A stretch of DNA of 64,000 nucleotides from Aquila chrysaetos chrysaetos. Lineage: Eukaryota; Chordata; Aves; Accipitriformes; Accipitridae. Position 1 is the stretch's first letter. Every line of letters begins with the position of its first letter. The stretch is from contig NC_044018.1 of the NCBI RefSeq assembly GCF_900496995.4, positions 28,545,811-28,609,810 of the forward strand. Direction: 5' to 3'. A model generated the notes under the pieces. That model saw only the letters and a program-made list of their open reading frames with translations. It was not told the origin of the DNA and searched no databases. The position numbers and the translations under genes are program-made. Positions 1-12,260 of this stretch are shown here, piece after piece.

Positions 1-462
1 GGCTCTGGCCTCTCTGTTGCTTTCAAACCTCATTTTCCTCAGGAACGACAGGAGGGGGATGCTCTGCAGCTCCATTGCTGCCGCTGCTCTGGTATTTTAA
101 GCAGCAGCACCCTCCTTTTATCTCACTATTTGCAGGGCGCTGTAGCGGAGGGAAGACAGAAAAGGGATTCTCTGCTCTAATTCTTTTGTTATTTAATTTT
201 TTCCCCCTTCCTTCTCCTATAAACTGCCACAAGCCCACCCACAGTCTGGGGGGAGGAATCGCATGGGAATGGCTCTGCGGGGGCCTCAGCTCGCCGTGCT
301 GGACCCCGCTCAGTGCTGGGGGGCAAGGGAAGGCTCTGAGCTGGGGTGGTGGGTGGTCGTTGGGGGACGAGGAGCCGGGTGGAGGGACATACATCCTCCA
401 TCCTGCCTCATCGCCGCGGCTCAGTGTGTGTCCCCCGGGTGGGCGCTGACTCTGCTCCGCAG
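1..462 (+). other. CSRNP2: CSRNP2 intron (partial)
   Basis: This is intronic sequence ahead of the first visible CSRNP2 exon. It ends in a clear acceptor, a pyrimidine-rich tract then AG at 461-462. Open frames on both strands here show no recognisable domain and I treat them as chance. The upstream CSRNP2 exons, including the start codon, lie outside the window. Confidence 0.7.
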
Positions 463-1906
463 CTCACCAAGAACGGCACGGTGGAGTCGGAGGAGGCGGA
501 CGGCCTGACGCTGGAGGACGTCTCGGATGACGACATCGACGTGGAGAACGTGGAGGTGGACGACTACTTCTTCCTGCAGCCGTTGCCCACCAAACGCCGC
601 CGAGCTCTGCTGCGAGCCTCCGGTGTTCACCGCATCGATGCTGAGGAGAAGCAGGAGCTGCGGGCCATCCGCCTGTCCCGGGAGGAGTGCGGCTGCGACT
701 GCCGCCTCTACTGCGACCCGGAGGCTTGCGCCTGCAGCCAGGCAGGGATTAAATGCCAGGTGAGTCGGGGAAAGAGACGCCAGTGGTGAAACCAGGTTGC
801 CGGGGCTCGTCCTGGTGCCGGTGTGCCTGTGCTCTCCTTGGGTGCCAGCTGCTCCTGGAAGGGCCGGGGTGCAGCTCCAGGTTGTTTTGGGGAGACCCAG
901 CAGGGGAAACACTTCCCCCAGCACCAAATTCCCAAGGTCAGGCAGCGCCAGGGTGGATTTTAGGCTCTGGGGAGGGATCCTCTGGGATCCTGGAGCTGCC
1001 ACGTCTCCGTCTCCCTGCCAGGTGGATCGCATGTCCTTCCCCTGCGGCTGCTCCCGGGATGGTTGCGGTAACATGGCCGGTCGGATCGAATTCAATCCTA
1101 TCCGGGTGCGGACTCACTACCTCCACACCATCATGAAGCTGGAGCTGGAGAACAAGCGTCAGGGTGGGCGGCCACCGGCGCCGGAGGAGGAGGCGGCCGC
1201 TGCCGCCGCCGCTCACGGCTCCGCTAGCGACTGGCTGGGGCCGCAGCCGGCCGAAACGCAGGACTTCCAGGAGTTCATGGCGGAGAACGAGACGGCCGTC
1301 ATGCACCTGCAAACGGCGGAGGAGTTGGAGAGGCTGAAGGCTGAGGAAGACTCCAGCAACGGCTCCAGCATGGAGAGCTTGGGCGTTTGCATCCTGGAGG
1401 AGCCCCTGGCCGTGCCGGAGGGTTTGTGCCCAGGTCTCGCCGCCCCCATCCTCATCCAAGCCCAGTTACCTCCGGGCTCGTCCGTCCTCTGCTTTGCCGA
1501 CGGCTCGGAGCAGGCAGCCTCGGCGGTGGGCGACCAGCCCTACTTGAACGATGGACCTGTGGTCTACTACCAGGTGGAGCAGAGGCCGGTGCTGGGTGTC
1601 AAGGGCGAGAGCAGCCCGGCGGAGCCGCCGGCACCGTCCTCCTGCCTGAGCGAGAAGAACCTCAGCGTCCTCCCCGTCCCCGTGGTGACTTGCAGCCGAG
1701 CCGCCGCTGCTGCGAGCAAGGGGGAAGCATCCCGAAATCCTCCCTCGTCCCCGGAGGCTGCTCCATCCTCTGAGGGCTGCCGAGCGGCGGCTGCTGCCCG
1801 CTGCCCGCGTTCCCCGTCCCCCGTGCCACCGGAGCAAGCCCTGGAGCGGGCGCACGAGCCGCCCTCCGCCGAGGAGCGCTCGCTGGGGCCTGTCCTGCCC
1901 ATGTGA
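463..1906 (+). CDS. CSRNP2: Cysteine/serine-rich nuclear protein 2, last two coding exons (partial)
   Basis: Two exons, 463-759 (99 codons) and 1022-1906 (294 codons plus TGA), joined in phase 0 by a GTGAGT donor and a CAG acceptor. The first has an acidic stretch, then [16 protein letters not shown] and the start of the Cys-rich block ([17 protein letters not shown]). The second continues it ([12 protein letters not shown], then [13 protein letters not shown]), which is the CSRNP/AXUD family signature. Family members are nuclear, DNA-binding, putative transcriptional activators. An Ala run follows an acidic patch, and the C-terminal half is rich in Ser, Pro and Ala. CSRNP1 and CSRNP3 share the core; the neighbours LETMD1 and SLC11A2 favour CSRNP2. 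The 5' exons are missing. Confidence 0.85.
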
Positions 1907-4328
1907 GCGGCCCCGTTCCCCCCTCCCTCCTCGGCGCTCATTTATTTATTGACAATAATATTTTATGGACCGGCAGCAGCCACTGGTGGTTATTTAATTT
2001 GGGGGGTGGGGGAAGAGCAGGGGCTGCTTTGTACAGAGGATTTTAAACGGTGTCCCCTCGCCTGATGCCAGGAGCCTTTCGCTTGCCTGGCAGAGATGGT
2101 TTTCATGGCTCGGCCGATGCCAGCAGCTGCTCGGTTGCCACCTGCGCGCCAGGACATTCCTGACCTGGAGCCTCCTGCTTCCCATGGCTGCTCCTTCCCA
2201 TCCTCCTCCCCCTGAGCTGCCCCCACCGCAGCCCCAGGCTGCCAGGACACCTCTGCCCTCTGTTTTTTAATGAAAAAAGACTTTTTTCCTTTATTTCCCC
2301 CCCCCCCCCCCTTTTTTTTTTTTAATGAATGTTTACTGGGCCGTGTCACAACCCAGCGCCTCCGAGTGCTGCTCCAGCCCCTTCCCTATGGCACTGCCCC
2401 ACCAGCCACCGCAGCCGGCACGAGGGGCCAGGATGGATCGGGAAGCACCCAGAGCCAGCGGGGAGGCTCTAATTGCACAAGAGGGGTGAGACTGCAGCCT
2501 ACAAACTCTCCTAGAAAATTTGGGGGGGGGTTTAACTGCTGGGATTTGAAGAGTTTGAGCCCTTCACAGCCATGGCATGACCGTGATGGAGAACCGTGTC
2601 CGTCTGTCCATCCTTGTCCACCATGCTGGCCTCGAGGAATGGTCAAGGCACTGGGCTGCTGCGTCCCCTGGCCAGGCAGTAAAAGCACTTTCCACCCCTC
2701 AGGTCCCCCAGCGCCGGGCCGGGGCCCCCCCTTCGCCTCCTGCCGAAACCGGCCCCATTGCTGGTCTCAAGGGGCCGGACCCGGTGGGACCCGGCGTGAC
2801 GCTCCTCTTCCTTCTCCCCAGTGGCTTTAACCTCCGCCCTTGCTCCAGCCTCCTCCTGGTCAAGGGAAGCATCTCCCCTCCGTTCCCCCCCTGCCCCGCC
2901 ATTTATTGGACTCGGGCTGAGCAAAATCCAGTCTTTTTTAAGGCGAGAATCGGGGGAAGTGGTGGGGGTGAAGAGCCCCTGATGCCCACGAGCTTCCCCT
3001 GCCGGAGGGTTCAATCCAATACAGCCCCATGGCTGCCGCCCTTGCGTCTTCTCGGAAAACAACCCCGGAGCTGCTCGAAGGGGAAACATTCCAGCTGGAG
3101 AGCAGGGAAATTGGGGCGGGGGGGGGGGGGGGAACTGCAGTCTGATGAAGTGCTTTAATTATCTGGGGGGGGGGGGGGTTGTTTAAGGTTGTTCTTGTGC
3201 TCCTGGTGGTCACCTCCCTCTGTCAAAAGGTGTTTAAAACCCCTTTGCTGCTCTCACCGCCTCGGCGAGTGGTTCCAACTGAGCCTCAAGCCTGGCAAAG
3301 TGGCTCTTCCCCACCCGTCCCCTCCCTCTCTGCCAGGACTGAGCCCCTGGGGACACTGTCCCCTTCTCCTGGGGCAGAGCGGAGGGGAAGGAGCTGGTTT
3401 CCAAACAGGAGTGGGCTCGGGGCACATTACCAGCCGGCACCAATTCCGGCAGCAGCTCTCCCTGCCCTCGGCCAGCATACAAGGGCTAAATTTGGGAGGA
3501 ACAAAGCCTTACCCCCTTGTTGGGCGCTTCACCGGCGATGTCCCCGCTTCCCTTCCCAGCAGGGAGCTGCCACCGGTTTGGCCATGGGGGTTTTTCAGCT
3601 CCTACACGAAACGGAGCAACTCCGAGCTGCAAAACCGGAGCAAATGGTGACACTTGAATGGGTTAACATCTTTTATTTCCCCCCTTTTTTATTTTCAACG
3701 GACTCCACACTCCCTCCCCAGCTCTGTGTCCTGGCCCTCGGCCACCAAAGCCAGGTCAGGACCTGCTTGCCCCAGGGGAGGTGGCTCGTTAGGCGAGCCC
3801 CGATGCTCCGTCAACTGACAGAATGAATCCTAAGACACTGGTTAGGATGGGTGCTTTCACAATAAGCAAAGAACTAATAGGATTTATTCTATTTTTACAA
3901 AGATAACTATGCTGTTAATAGTGCAATGAAAGCAAATTCTGCCTTTTATTATTATTTTTGTTCGTTTTAAACGTACTCACTGACACTAACGCTGGTTCCG
4001 CGCTGGCTCCTGCTCGACTCGTCGCCGTGTAAGAAACCAAACAGCCCATCTCCTCTCTGGTGCTACCAAGGTGCTGCGGGAGCTGCGGCACTATCGCACC
4101 GCCAAAATCCAGGCGTCCCCGGCTCCTCATCCTATTTAAACAGCAACTCTGCAACTCCTAAACCTCCCCGTCTCACACTGTCTAAGGTGGCTTTTTTGTT
4201 TTTAATTTTCCAGTGTGAATCCAAAGCTTGTCCTCTGCATATGGTTTTTGGTTTTTTTTCTGGCCTTTTCTGTTCTTTTCATGGTGATAATGCTGTATTT
4301 AAAGAGAATATTTAAGTGTAAAAATAAA
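1907..4328 (+). other. CSRNP2: CSRNP2 3' UTR with polyadenylation signal
   Basis: No coding signal is visible after the CSRNP2 stop. The stretch holds T- and C-rich homopolymers (2289-2312) and G runs (3118-3132, 3167-3178), and becomes AT-rich towards 3.8-4.3 kb. An AATAAA at 4323-4328 is the best poly(A) signal for CSRNP2. The long 3' UTR is inferred from the absence of any other gene. Confidence 0.5.
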
Positions 4329-4684
4329 AGAAATGCTCAAACTTGGATGGCGAGTTGCGTCTTAAAGGGGGTTACACCCACCCCAGTGAATTCCTCTTGG
4401 TGAGGGTCTCGAATTCCTGCAAAAACAGCAAGGCTAGGGGGTGAGGGGAAAGGTTTTCTTCTCCAAGAGGTGAGGGAGGAGCTCAGAGCTGGCCTGGCGC
4501 ACACGTGGGTGATTTCTACCCCTCCTTTATACCTGAATAATGCTTAAAAAAGGAGATTTTTCCACGTGGTAGTGTGCCCTGTCCACGGGTGGAGGAGCCG
4601 CTGGTGGGACAGGGAGTATTTCACAGCGCAGGAGGTGCAGAGGGGCCTCCAGAGAGATGCTTGAGCCACTCGCTTGCTTTTCTC

Positions 4685-4693
4685 TTTAATAAA
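4685..4693. terminator. Overlapping convergent poly(A) signals
   Basis: The nine bases TTTAATAAA contain AATAAA on + (4688-4693) and, reading the other strand, ATTAAA (4685-4690). They lie between the convergent CSRNP2 (+) and LETMD1 (-). LETMD1 has no canonical signal between here and its stop at 5637, so this may serve its 3' end as well. Use by either gene is inference. Confidence 0.35.
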
Positions 4694-5636
4694 ACACTTA
4701 AAGTTGATTTAAATTCACTCAACAGCTGGGTATTTCTCATGCAGTGACGGGATGAGGTGAGACACGGTGGGTTTTAACCCCCTCAACGCAGCCTGCAGCG
4801 GGGAGCTGCCGCTAAAGCCCTCGGAGCCGCCTCCGCCAAGCAGAAAGCGCAGGGCTAAGATCTCATTAGGCAGAACTTGACAAATGCAGGCCGTGGCCTC
4901 CGCCGAAGGTGTCAGTGCAGTTCAGTGCTGCCTTTCTAACGCCATTTGTGTCAACAGCGGCGTTTCCAGCCCCGGGCATCCTCCCTCCATCAGCCAGTGC
5001 TGGTGGCAAGGGCTCCGCAGGTGAGGGACTGTGATGGGGATGCTCCGGGAGGCAGCTGCAGCCAAACAAGGAACTCCCCTGCAGGGAACCCCCCCCAAGG
5101 CTGTGGGTAAGGTCACACGGGGATTTGGGGTCTTTTCTTAACCCCTCAGGGAGATTTTTATATTTAAGACTGCTCAGTGAAGTAAAGAAACTAAGTAAAA
5201 CCCTCCGTTTGAGGCACAGAGCAGCAAAACCCAAGCTGAAAGGAGCCCGCTATTACGAGATACTAAGGGAAGCATCCACAGGCAGCGGAGACACTTGTGC
5301 TCCCCTCCCGTAGTTAAAGTGACACAGTTTAAGAGCTGTAACAGCGAAGCCGCCTCCCCTGGACGCCGAAGGCAGGGACGGGGCTCAGCCCCGCGACATC
5401 ACCAGCCCGCTCTGACGGCACGAAGGGGAAGAGAAGAGACGGCGCCGGCACAAACCTCCAGTGCAGGAGGGAGAGAATTGCATCTTCGCCCCAGCGGCAG
5501 CATCGGGGCCCTTCTCACCGACTCCGGGCTGTGGTTTCACATCACCGAAAGGCAGGTTTTTTTGCGGCGCCAGGCTGGGAATCGCCAAGTTGACGCACGA
5601 TGCCGGGGTGAGGGTGCGCAGCCAGCGGCTCGGCCG

Positions 5637-8600
5637 TCACTCCTTGGCCCTGACATAGTTGAGGGACAGCAGGACCATGCTGTTTGCCAGGAGCGAAGCT
5701 TCAGAAGCTGAAAAAATACAAGAGCGAGGTCAGAGCAGCACTGCTACAGCCCAATCGCTCCAAACGTGCTCATCCCGAGCTGCCGAGGCAGCACCAGAGG
5801 CTGCGGGGCTCCCCCTCACCCCCGGCCCCTCTCTCTGGGGGCTTTTTGCTCTGCTCCAGATCCCCCATTTTCCTCCCGCTCCAGTTTTGCTTCCCCTGGT
5901 GTTGCTGCAGGGCTCGAATCTGCCACCACGAGGTCTCTGTGGGACAGGGACAGCCGAGCACAGGCTGTCCCTTGCGGGTATTCCACACGGACACATCCCC
6001 AGAGAGAGCCAGCATGCTCCACCATGTCCTCCTCTCGGGGACGAGGCCCCAGGAGATTGGTGGGGCAGCCCAGAGGGGGATAAAGCCACTGTTTACCCCA
6101 AATTTCCCCAGAACCGACACTCCCTGTGCCCAGAGAAACTCAAGATACTCCCAGGTCCCCCCTGTCCCACCAGGCAGGAGCTGCCCTTCAGCCACCATTA
6201 CCTTGCAGCTTGCAGGAGAGCCCCAGCCACTGCTCCAGCCACGCTCTGCACTCGGACATGCCAAGGTGAGTGGAGTTCAGGCCACGGAGGTAACAAGCCT
6301 GCAAAGCAGGGAAGAGGAAAAAAAATATAGACACGTTCAGGGACGGGCACTCTGGGTCACACAAAATGCCAGGGATCACGCCGTGATCCTTCCTCAGCGT
6401 GAAGAGGGGCTAAACAATGGTGAATGATGCCGTGCGGTGCCCTGGCGTGGTCCCGGCACAGAAAATGGGCTCAGAAAACAATTTCCCGGAGGAGAGCGGT
6501 TGCAATCCGCCTCACAGTGGGTCTGGAGGAACGTGCCATGCCCCGACGCAGCTCTGCTAACAACCAGGGAGGGCCGGGATGATGCAACCCCAGGGTAAAA
6601 CAGCCGGCGCGGGGCTGAAGGAACCATCCTCACCGCTTTCAGCTCCTCCTCGGACAGCTGGCCCAAGCCCAGTCGCAGCATGGCACGGTCCAGGTGCCGG
6701 ATTTCCAAGACGTGGCTCCGCAGGCGATGCCTCAGGAAAAAGGCCGGCAAGTGAGGGGTCAGAAACAGGACCTGGCTCAGGGCTTTCTGCGAGGGAAAAG
6801 AAGGGCACAGTCACTGGTGAGGGCGTCTGACCCCTCCAAAAATGGGTGTCTGACCCATTCAGGCACAACTTAAATCAAACAAAGCCTCTCCCGTTCCAGA
6901 CATGCCCCGTATTTTGTTCCCCTTTAATTATCTGGCTAATTGTCCTGCCCATGCTGAAACCCTGAGCTGTCCCTCGCAGTTTTCGTTACGCCCAGCTTGG
7001 CTGCCTGGCCCAACGAGCGGGGCAGGGAGCTGGTGTCCAGAGACACAAGCTCTGTCCTGGGCTGGATGTGGGTGTCTGGGGCGAGTTCAGGTGTGTGGGA
7101 TGGCTCAGCTGTGGCCGATGGTCCCACCAAGCCAGGGACCTACAGCGAGGACAGTCTCGTTCTGGGGCTGTTTTCATGGGATCAGAGAATGGTTTGGGTA
7201 GGAAGGGACCTTTAAAGGCCATCCAGTCCAACCTCCCTGCCATGAGCAGGGACATCTTCAATGAGATCAGGTTGCTCCAAGCCCCATCCAGCCTGACCTT
7301 GAATGTTTCTAGGGATGGGGCATGGACCACCTCCCTGGGGACCCTGTGCCAGTATCTCACCACCCTCAGCATAAAACATTTCTTCTTCATATCCAGTCTG
7401 AATCTCCCCTCTTTTAGTTGAAAACCATGCCCCCTTGTCCGGTCGCTGCAGGCCCTGCTAAAAAGTCTGTCACCATCTTTCTTCGAAGCCCCCGTTAGGT
7501 ACTGGGGGGCTGCTCTAAGGTCTCTCTGGAGTCTTCTCTTCTCCAGGCTGAACAACCCCAACTCTCTCAGCCTTTCCTCACAGGGCAGGTGTTCCAGCCC
7601 TCTGGTCATTTTTGTGGCCCTGCTCAGGACCTGTTCCAGCAGGTCCATGTCTTTCCTGTGCTGAGGACCCCAGAGCTGGACACAGTGCTCCGGAGGGGTC
7701 TCACCAGAGCGGAGCAGAGGGGCAGTATCCCCTCCCTCGACCTGCTGGCCACGCTGCTTTTGACGCAGCCCAGGAGATGGTTGGCTTTCTGGGCTGTCAG
7801 CGCACATTGCCGCGTCATGTCCAGCTTTTCATCCACAACTGGACTGGTTTTAGGGCACACCACCACGTTTGGGGCGTGAGTGGATTAGCACCTCCACACT
7901 CTTCAGTAAGAGCCAGCTCTGAGCTGCCGGCAGGAGAAAAGCCGCACTCACCACATGAGACACCCGGAGCTTGTTCAGACCCAGTGGAGATCCCGAAAAC
8001 AAACTTCTCACAGCATAGAGTTCAGCCACACGTGGCTGGGAACCTCGCTGCACCTGAAAGAGTCATGGTGTGCGTTCCCGACACCTCCCACAGGTGTTCG
8101 TCACCACCAGGCAGGGCCGAGGCGGCGGCAGCGGCACAGGCAGGACGGGCAATACCGGCCGCGGCATTGACGTACCTCGGCGCAGAGCTCCTGCAGGCGT
8201 TTTTGGAGCTGCGGCTCAGGCAGGGAACGTGCTGCCAGGGCTAAACTCTCCACCACATCCGGATAGGAGTCTCTCCGAATGGCGTCGTAGGCATCCAGGA
8301 ACTCAACCTGCTGGTTGGGGGTCCAGAAGTAGCGGATCAGGAGCTGCCGTGGGAAGAAATACCTTGGAGAGAAGAGGAGACAGGGATTCAGGGAGGAAAA
8401 CCGCACGCACAAGCCGGGGCAGTCGGATTTCATGCTGCTGGAAAGAGGCGCAAGCAACGTCCTGCCTTGGGGCAGCACATCTCGCCCCTATGAGCTGTGG
8501 ATGTTCGCTCCTCCAAAGGGGTGAGCTTGGGAATCACAGAATCATTGAGGTTGGAAAAGACCTTTAAGATCATCGAGTCCGACCATTAACCCAACACTGC

Positions 8601-11600
8601 CAAGTCCACCACTGAACCACATCCCTAAGCGCCACGTCTGCACGTCTTGTAAATCCCTCCAGGGACGGTGACTCCACCATGTCCCTGGGCAGCCTGTTCC
8701 GGTGCTTGACAACCCTTTCGGTGAAGAAATTTTTCCTCATATCCAACCTAAAGTTCCCCTGGCGCAACTTGAGGCCATTTCCTCTTGTCCCACCGCTTGT
8801 TACTTGGGAGAAGAGACCGACCCCCACCTCACTACAACCTCCTTTCAGGTAGTTGTAGAGAGCGATGAGGTCTCCCCTCAGCCTCCTTTTCTCCAGGCTA
8901 AACAATCCCTGTTCCTTCAGCCGCTCCTCACAGGACTGGTGCTCTAGACCTGTCACCAGCTTCTTTAGACATGCTCCAGCTCCTCAGTGATTTTCTTGTA
9001 GTGAGGGACCCAACACCAGACACAGTGTTCGAGGTGCCAGGTACAGGAGGGCGATCCCTTCGCTAGTCCCGCTGGCCGCACCATTTCTGACACAAGCCAG
9101 GATGCTGCTGGCCACCTTGGCCACCCGGGCAAGAGGCCGGCTCATCTTCAGCCGGCTGTCGACCAACACCCCCGGCTCCTTCCCTGCCGGGCAGCTTTCC
9201 AGCCACTCCTCCCAGTGCGCGGGGCTGTTGTGACCCAGGTGCAGGTCCCGGCCCTCAGCCCTGCTGAACCTCGCACCGCTGGCCTCGGTCTGTCGACCCA
9301 GCCTGCCCAGATCCCGCTGTGGAGCCTTCCAGGCCTCTGGCAGATCAACGCTCCCGCCCGGCCCGGTGTCATCGGCAAACTGAGGGTGCACGGATCCCCT
9401 CCAGATCGTTGATAATGATATTAAACAGAACCGGCCCCAGTACGGGCCCTGGGGAACACCGCTCATCACCGGCCGCCAGCGGGATCGAACTCCCTTCACT
9501 GCCGCTCTGGGACCGGCCAGCCCGCCAGCCCTCGACCCAGTGAAGAGTGCACCCATCCAGGCCATGAGCAGCCCATTTCCCCAGGAAAATACTGTCAAAG
9601 GCTTTACTCAAGTCCAGGTAAACAACATCCACAGCCTTTCTCTCCACCACTAAGCGGGTCACCTTGTTGTGGAAGGAGATTTGCTCCTCCAAAGGCTGTG
9701 GCGAGCTCAGAAAGGAGCGTTCCGGGCGATTGGATCACTGCCATGCCCAGCTGGAGCTTCTCCGCTGCGGCCGAGGCTGGACACAACATGGACATCTCTG
9801 CCCTGCGCTGTTTTACGCAGCGGGGCTCTCACCCACCCGCAGGACACGAAAGCCAAGGAACAGAATTGAAAAATCCAGGTTTTTAGCTGGGATTTAGCTC
9901 CAGCAGCAGGACAGCTGGCAGGGAGAGGGACATTCGAAGGACTACGGAGACAGCTGGGAGGGAATTGTGCAAGGAGGTTCCTCTGGCCAAGCACAGACAG
10001 TCCTGTTCCCTGCGTGCCAGGGATTATTTCACCACGCTAGAAACAGGGAGCTGGGTGAGTTGCTGACACGCAGGAGCCAGTATTGCAAAATGATTGCTGG
10101 GCTCGTCAGGCTACAGGTATTTTTCATTACAGTGAGAGGTGAAGCAAGGAAGGGAGACTGTCTGGCTGGATTTATAACTCTAAAAAAAAAAACCCCAGTT
10201 CCATGAAATTTAAGATATCGAGGAGCCCAAAGATTGGGGCCACAGCCGAGCCCCGGCAGTCACCGTGACGCTGGTACTCACATCAGGACGATGACCAAGA
10301 AGTTGGCGAAGGGCGGGATAGCGATAACTCCGATGGGAATGGCCTTGATCACATCCCTGCGAAACTGCCTCCGAAATTAGAAGAGAGGATCAGGATCTGA
10401 TGCCAAACTCATAAAATTCCCTCAAAATTAACAGCCCCGGCCCCAGCTTCCAAACCCTGTTTTTAGGCAGGGAACGTGCTTCACCAGGAGGAATTGGCCT
10501 CTCCGACCCCCCCCACCAAAGCCCCGCACACGAACTCGAGCCCCTTTTCATGGTGAGGCAGAGCCAAGCAGCACCAAAATGTGTCCCAAGCGCCGCACCG
10601 TACCTGCCGCAGCCTCTCCATCTCCCGGTAGGGAAGCTGCTGAACGCTCAGTCTCTGACGGGACATTTTAGATTTGATTTTTCTTATTTCTTTGACTTCC
10701 AGAAAGAGCGCTTGGACTCCTGCTGGAACAGAGAGCACCTTCAGGTCCCTGATTCCCGGGCAAACGCCTCCGGCGATGCGGTTTTTAGCCCCGGGAAGGG
10801 AACAGGCAGCGCATCCAGCTGCCTCCGTTTTCCCCAGAGAAGTGGAAACATCCCCTCGTCCCCGAGACCCACCTTTCGTGAAAGTCGCATACAGCACGTA
10901 GAAACGGGGGAAGGTCCTTTCCAAAAACCTCTCGTACCTCCCGTTGATGCGCTTCGCTTTTGACACCAGGGCAGCGAGGACGGACCTGGAGCCGGCTTTT
11001 GTGGAGCGGTAGCACACCGAGGACCTGCACACACACCCCCACGATGATTTCTGACAGTGTTTTGTGGAAAAGGCTCCGAGGAAGTTGGGGGGGTTGGCCC
11101 GGAGAGTGGTGGGACCCTGGGCTGGGGGACTCCCAAAACCCCCAGGGAGGGAACAGGGTGCTGAGACCCCCCCCCCCGCCCTGCATGGGCAGCCCTGGCA
11201 GGTCCAGGGAGCTGCCTGAGACAGAGCTCAGGGCCAGGGCTGGGGGGGGGGCTGCAGGGGGTGGGTGTCACCACCAGGACCCGGGGGGGGCGTTGGGGGC
11301 TCCCCCAGCGCCTGTGGGGGGCCGTGCTTGGCGCTGGGAGGGGGGATCAAGGTGGCAAAGGCAGGGTGGGAGAGCAGGGTCAGTAATGGGGGGGCTCGCC
11401 TGGTGCTGGGGAGGGTGGGTGGGGAGCGCCGGGTGGCACGGGGTGGGGGGAAGGACACCACGGTAAGTAACGGAGGGGTTGGGGGGGTTCGCGGGGGGGG
11501 GGCACTGCGGGCTGGCGACCGGGTGGGGGCTATGGCCAGTGCAGCGGGGGAGGAAATAAGGCCGGTAACCGGGGCGACGGGGGAGCTGTGGTCGGTATTT

Positions 11601-11860
11601 GGGGCGTTGGGGTCTATGGAGGGAGCGGGTGGCCCTGAGGGGGGGCTGCCACGGCCGGTGCCGGGGGGCGATGGCTGGCACCGGCACCGGGGCGGGGGAT
11701 GGACGGATCGGGTCCCCGCTCACCTCGTCGCCCCCCGGGCGGGACGCGGCTCCAGCAGCCCCCGGGCGCGGCTCAGGCCGGCGGCGGGACCGGGGCCGGG
11801 GCCGGGGCCGGGGCCGAAGCGCCAGAGCGGCCAGCGGCAGCCGACCCTGGACAGCGCCAT
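5637..11860 (-). CDS. LETMD1: LETM1 domain-containing protein 1, complete
   Basis: Nine exons on the minus strand: 11860-11724, 11024-10873, 10719-10604, 10364-10282, 8362-8176, 8053-7952, 6786-6634, 6298-6202, 5707-5637. All junctions are GT-AG and phases sum to 1098 nt, 365 aa plus TGA, close to the roughly 360 aa human protein. The start MALSRV is conserved. Conserved blocks are RFYVLYATF and [13 protein letters not shown], a hydrophobic segment at about residues 136-163 (IPPFANFLV), [12 protein letters not shown], and [18 protein letters not shown]1 is a mitochondrial inner-membrane LETM1-like protein linked to cristae structure and brown-fat function. The 45-residue exon 1 product is a plausible presequence with a Gly-Pro run encoded by GGGGCC repeats. 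Exon 3 has a tandem CAGCAG acceptor. Two CR1 fragments sit in its introns. Confidence 0.93.
7165..7900 (-). mobile_element. CR1 LINE fragment (3' end) in a LETMD1 intron
   Basis: A minus-strand frame reads [20 protein letters not shown] and nearby [13 protein letters not shown], the C-terminal end of CR1 ORF2. The untranslated 3' end follows towards 7165. The element is 5'-truncated and degenerate, as most avian CR1 copies are, and lies in the intron between LETMD1 exons 7 and 6. Boundaries are approximate. Confidence 0.85.
8533..9690 (-). mobile_element. CR1 LINE fragment with reverse-transcriptase remnant
   Basis: The minus strand keeps pieces of a CR1 reverse transcriptase in shifted frames: [12 protein letters not shown] near 9620, [17 protein letters not shown] near 9430, then FADDT near 9370, the catalytic DD region. 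The C-terminal [19 protein letters not shown] lies near 8890. Several frameshifts make it inactive. It extends further 5' than the copy at 7.2-7.9 kb and lies in LETMD1 intron 4. Confidence 0.88.
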
Positions 11861-12260
11861 CTTGGCGGGTCACCGCCCGGGGCCAAAGGGCGAAGGTCAC
11901 CGGGGGGGGGGGGGGGGGGGGAGGAAGAGCGTGAGCGCGGGGAGCTGAGCGCTGATTGGCTGGAGGGCCGGCGCCAGCGTGACGGCGCGGCGGGTCATGT
12001 GACCGCAGGCGGAAGTGGGCCTTGGGGGCCGCCGGGGCGCGAAGCGGGGCCTGCACCGGGCCGAGCCCCTCCCCCGGTCCCCGTTACCGGCGCCATCGGC
12101 TGGGGGGCGGGCACCCCCCGGAGCTCGGGCCCCCGCCGGAGGTTCCCCCTCTCCAGCGCTGTTTTAAGGCCCACGGGGCGGCGCCGGGGGAGCCTGGGCG
12201 GGCCGCGGCCTTGTCCCGGGTTGCCCGTCCCCTTCCCGGGCCCTTGGCTTCCCAGCGGCG
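11480..12260. promoter_or_regulatory. LETMD1: CpG-island promoter of LETMD1
   Basis: Dense CpG surrounds the LETMD1 start at 11860, with no TATA box. A TCATGTGACC E-box-like motif occurs at about 11994-12003. The island extends upstream to about 12.25 kb. No gene is recognised pointing the other way until SLC11A2 at 13.8 kb. Confidence 0.6.
11792..11815. repeat. LETMD1: (GGGGCC)4 hexanucleotide repeat inside LETMD1 exon 1
   Basis: Four perfect GGGGCC units on the + strand lie within the coding part of LETMD1 exon 1. In the minus-strand frame they encode Gly-Pro dipeptides in the presequence. GGGGCC tracts can form G-quadruplexes and vary in copy number. Confidence 0.9.

Noticed and set aside
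7624-7807. Possible small gene near 7.6-7.8 kb ([10 protein letters not shown])
   Set aside because: This is the conserved C-terminus of CR1 ORF2 and appears again in the 8.9 and 30.1 kb copies.
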